A stretch of 64,000 nt of DNA, taken from assembly GCF_038397755.1 (NCBI RefSeq), contig NZ_CP151637.1, forward strand, positions 1,612,001-1,676,000. Direction: 5' to 3'. Of the stretch, positions 63,681 through 64,000 are shown in pieces. The notes under the pieces are model-generated. The model was not told the origin of the DNA. It did not search any database and saw only the letters and a list, made by a program, of their open reading frames with translations. The position numbers and the translations under genes are program-made. Every line of letters starts with the position of its first letter. Positions within the stretch are counted from its first letter, which is position 1. This stretch comes from Microbacterium sp. LWH7-1.2. GTDB taxonomy: Bacteria > Actinomycetota > Actinomycetes > Actinomycetales > Microbacteriaceae.

Positions 63681-64000
63681 TCAGACGAGGTCGAACCGGT
63701 CGAGCTCGGTGACCTTGCCCCAGGCCTTGACGAAGTCGCGCACGAACTTCTCGTTCGCGTCGTCCGAGGCGTACACCTCGGCGACGGCGCGCAGCTCCGA
63801 GTTCGACGAGAACAGCAGGTCGACGCGGGTGCCGATGCCCACCGGCGCGCCCGATCCGTCCTTCACGCCGGCGAACGCGTGCGCACCGGGGTCGAGCGGC
63901 TTCCAGGTGGTGCCGAGGTCGAGCAGGTTCACGAAGAAGTCGTTCGTGAGCACGCCCTTGCGATCGGTGAAGACGCCGTACTCCGAGTCGTCCCAATTGG
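63681..64000 (-). CDS. katG: Catalase-peroxidase, C-terminal part
   Basis: The last 106 residues of a KatG enzyme; the rest is beyond the window. [22 protein letters not shown] and [10 protein letters not shown] match the KatG C-terminal domain (quoted in parts). KatG removes hydrogen peroxide in the cytosol. Its catalytic Trp-Tyr-Met and haem residues are in the unseen N-terminal half. Confidence 0.93.
   Translation of the reverse strand, partial: NWDDSEYGVFTDRKGVLTNDFFVNLLDLGTTWKPLDPGAHAFAGVKDGSGAPVGIGTRVDLLFSSNSELRAVAEVYASDDANEKFVRDFVKAWGKVTELDRFDLV

Overview
The window is high-GC actinobacterial chromosome. Gene content (WhiB1, SigR/RsrA with a mycothiol-type anti-sigma factor, MtrA-MtrB-LpqB, the fused oxoglutarate dehydrogenase/decarboxylase, GuaB1) and many TANNNT -10 boxes six bases before start codons point to Actinomycetota, most likely family Microbacteriaceae and probably Microbacterium; the genus is inferred. 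No rRNA, tRNA, CRISPR array, insertion sequence or phage gene was seen. It reads as core chromosome with small accessory islands.

Layout. 1-9.6 kb: the end of metX, an animal-type haem peroxidase, a Nudix hydrolase, an MFS exporter, a Fic protein with a DNA-binding tail, a thiamine-binding protein with a DUF2029 membrane protein, NAD(P)H-hydrate dehydratase and an OYE-type flavin oxidoreductase. 9.6-20.2 kb: two CNNM/CorC-like proteins, a YihY/BrkB membrane protein, GuaB1, the 1239-residue SucA/Kgd protein and an APC permease. 20.3-24.9 kb: glpD and a TetR regulator diverging from an alkyl-DHAP-synthase-like flavoprotein and a diacylglycerol-kinase-family gene that lacks its catalytic core. 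25-39.7 kb: rsrA-sigR, aroA, rsgA, bcp, whiB1, pdtaS, an orphan CpaE-like/SAF/HTH module, an Rv3235-like protein, an alanine-type aminotransferase and secA. 40-47.1 kb: a six-gene operon of two ABC systems around a PadR regulator. 47.2-56.6 kb: a DEAD-box helicase, a coiled-coil protein, hpf, comF and lpqB-mtrB-mtrA. 56.8-62.5 kb: a five-gene operon (membrane protein, DUF4129, DUF4350, MoxR, DUF58). The end holds an aquaporin and the 3' end of katG.

How genes work together. SigR/RsrA, Bcp, KatG and the peroxidase form a thiol and peroxide stress theme. SecA, MtrAB-LpqB, EPSP synthase and the MoxR/DUF58 operon serve the envelope. From memory, the 25-56 kb backbone resembles the Mycobacterium tuberculosis Rv3219-Rv3246c region, and the glpD-TetR-flavoprotein-lipid kinase set resembles Rv2249c-Rv2252. 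Most operons use 4-base ATGA or GTGA overlaps.

Best leads: the gutted lipid kinase beside an intact ether-lipid-like enzyme; tandem dyads before the PadR/ABC operon; a family of nested palindromic intergenic repeats and a separate 83-bp nested inverted repeat; perfect DnaA boxes flanking the orphan CpaE/SAF/HTH module; and a Fic protein that may regulate its own gene. I found no clearly new defence system or mobile element.
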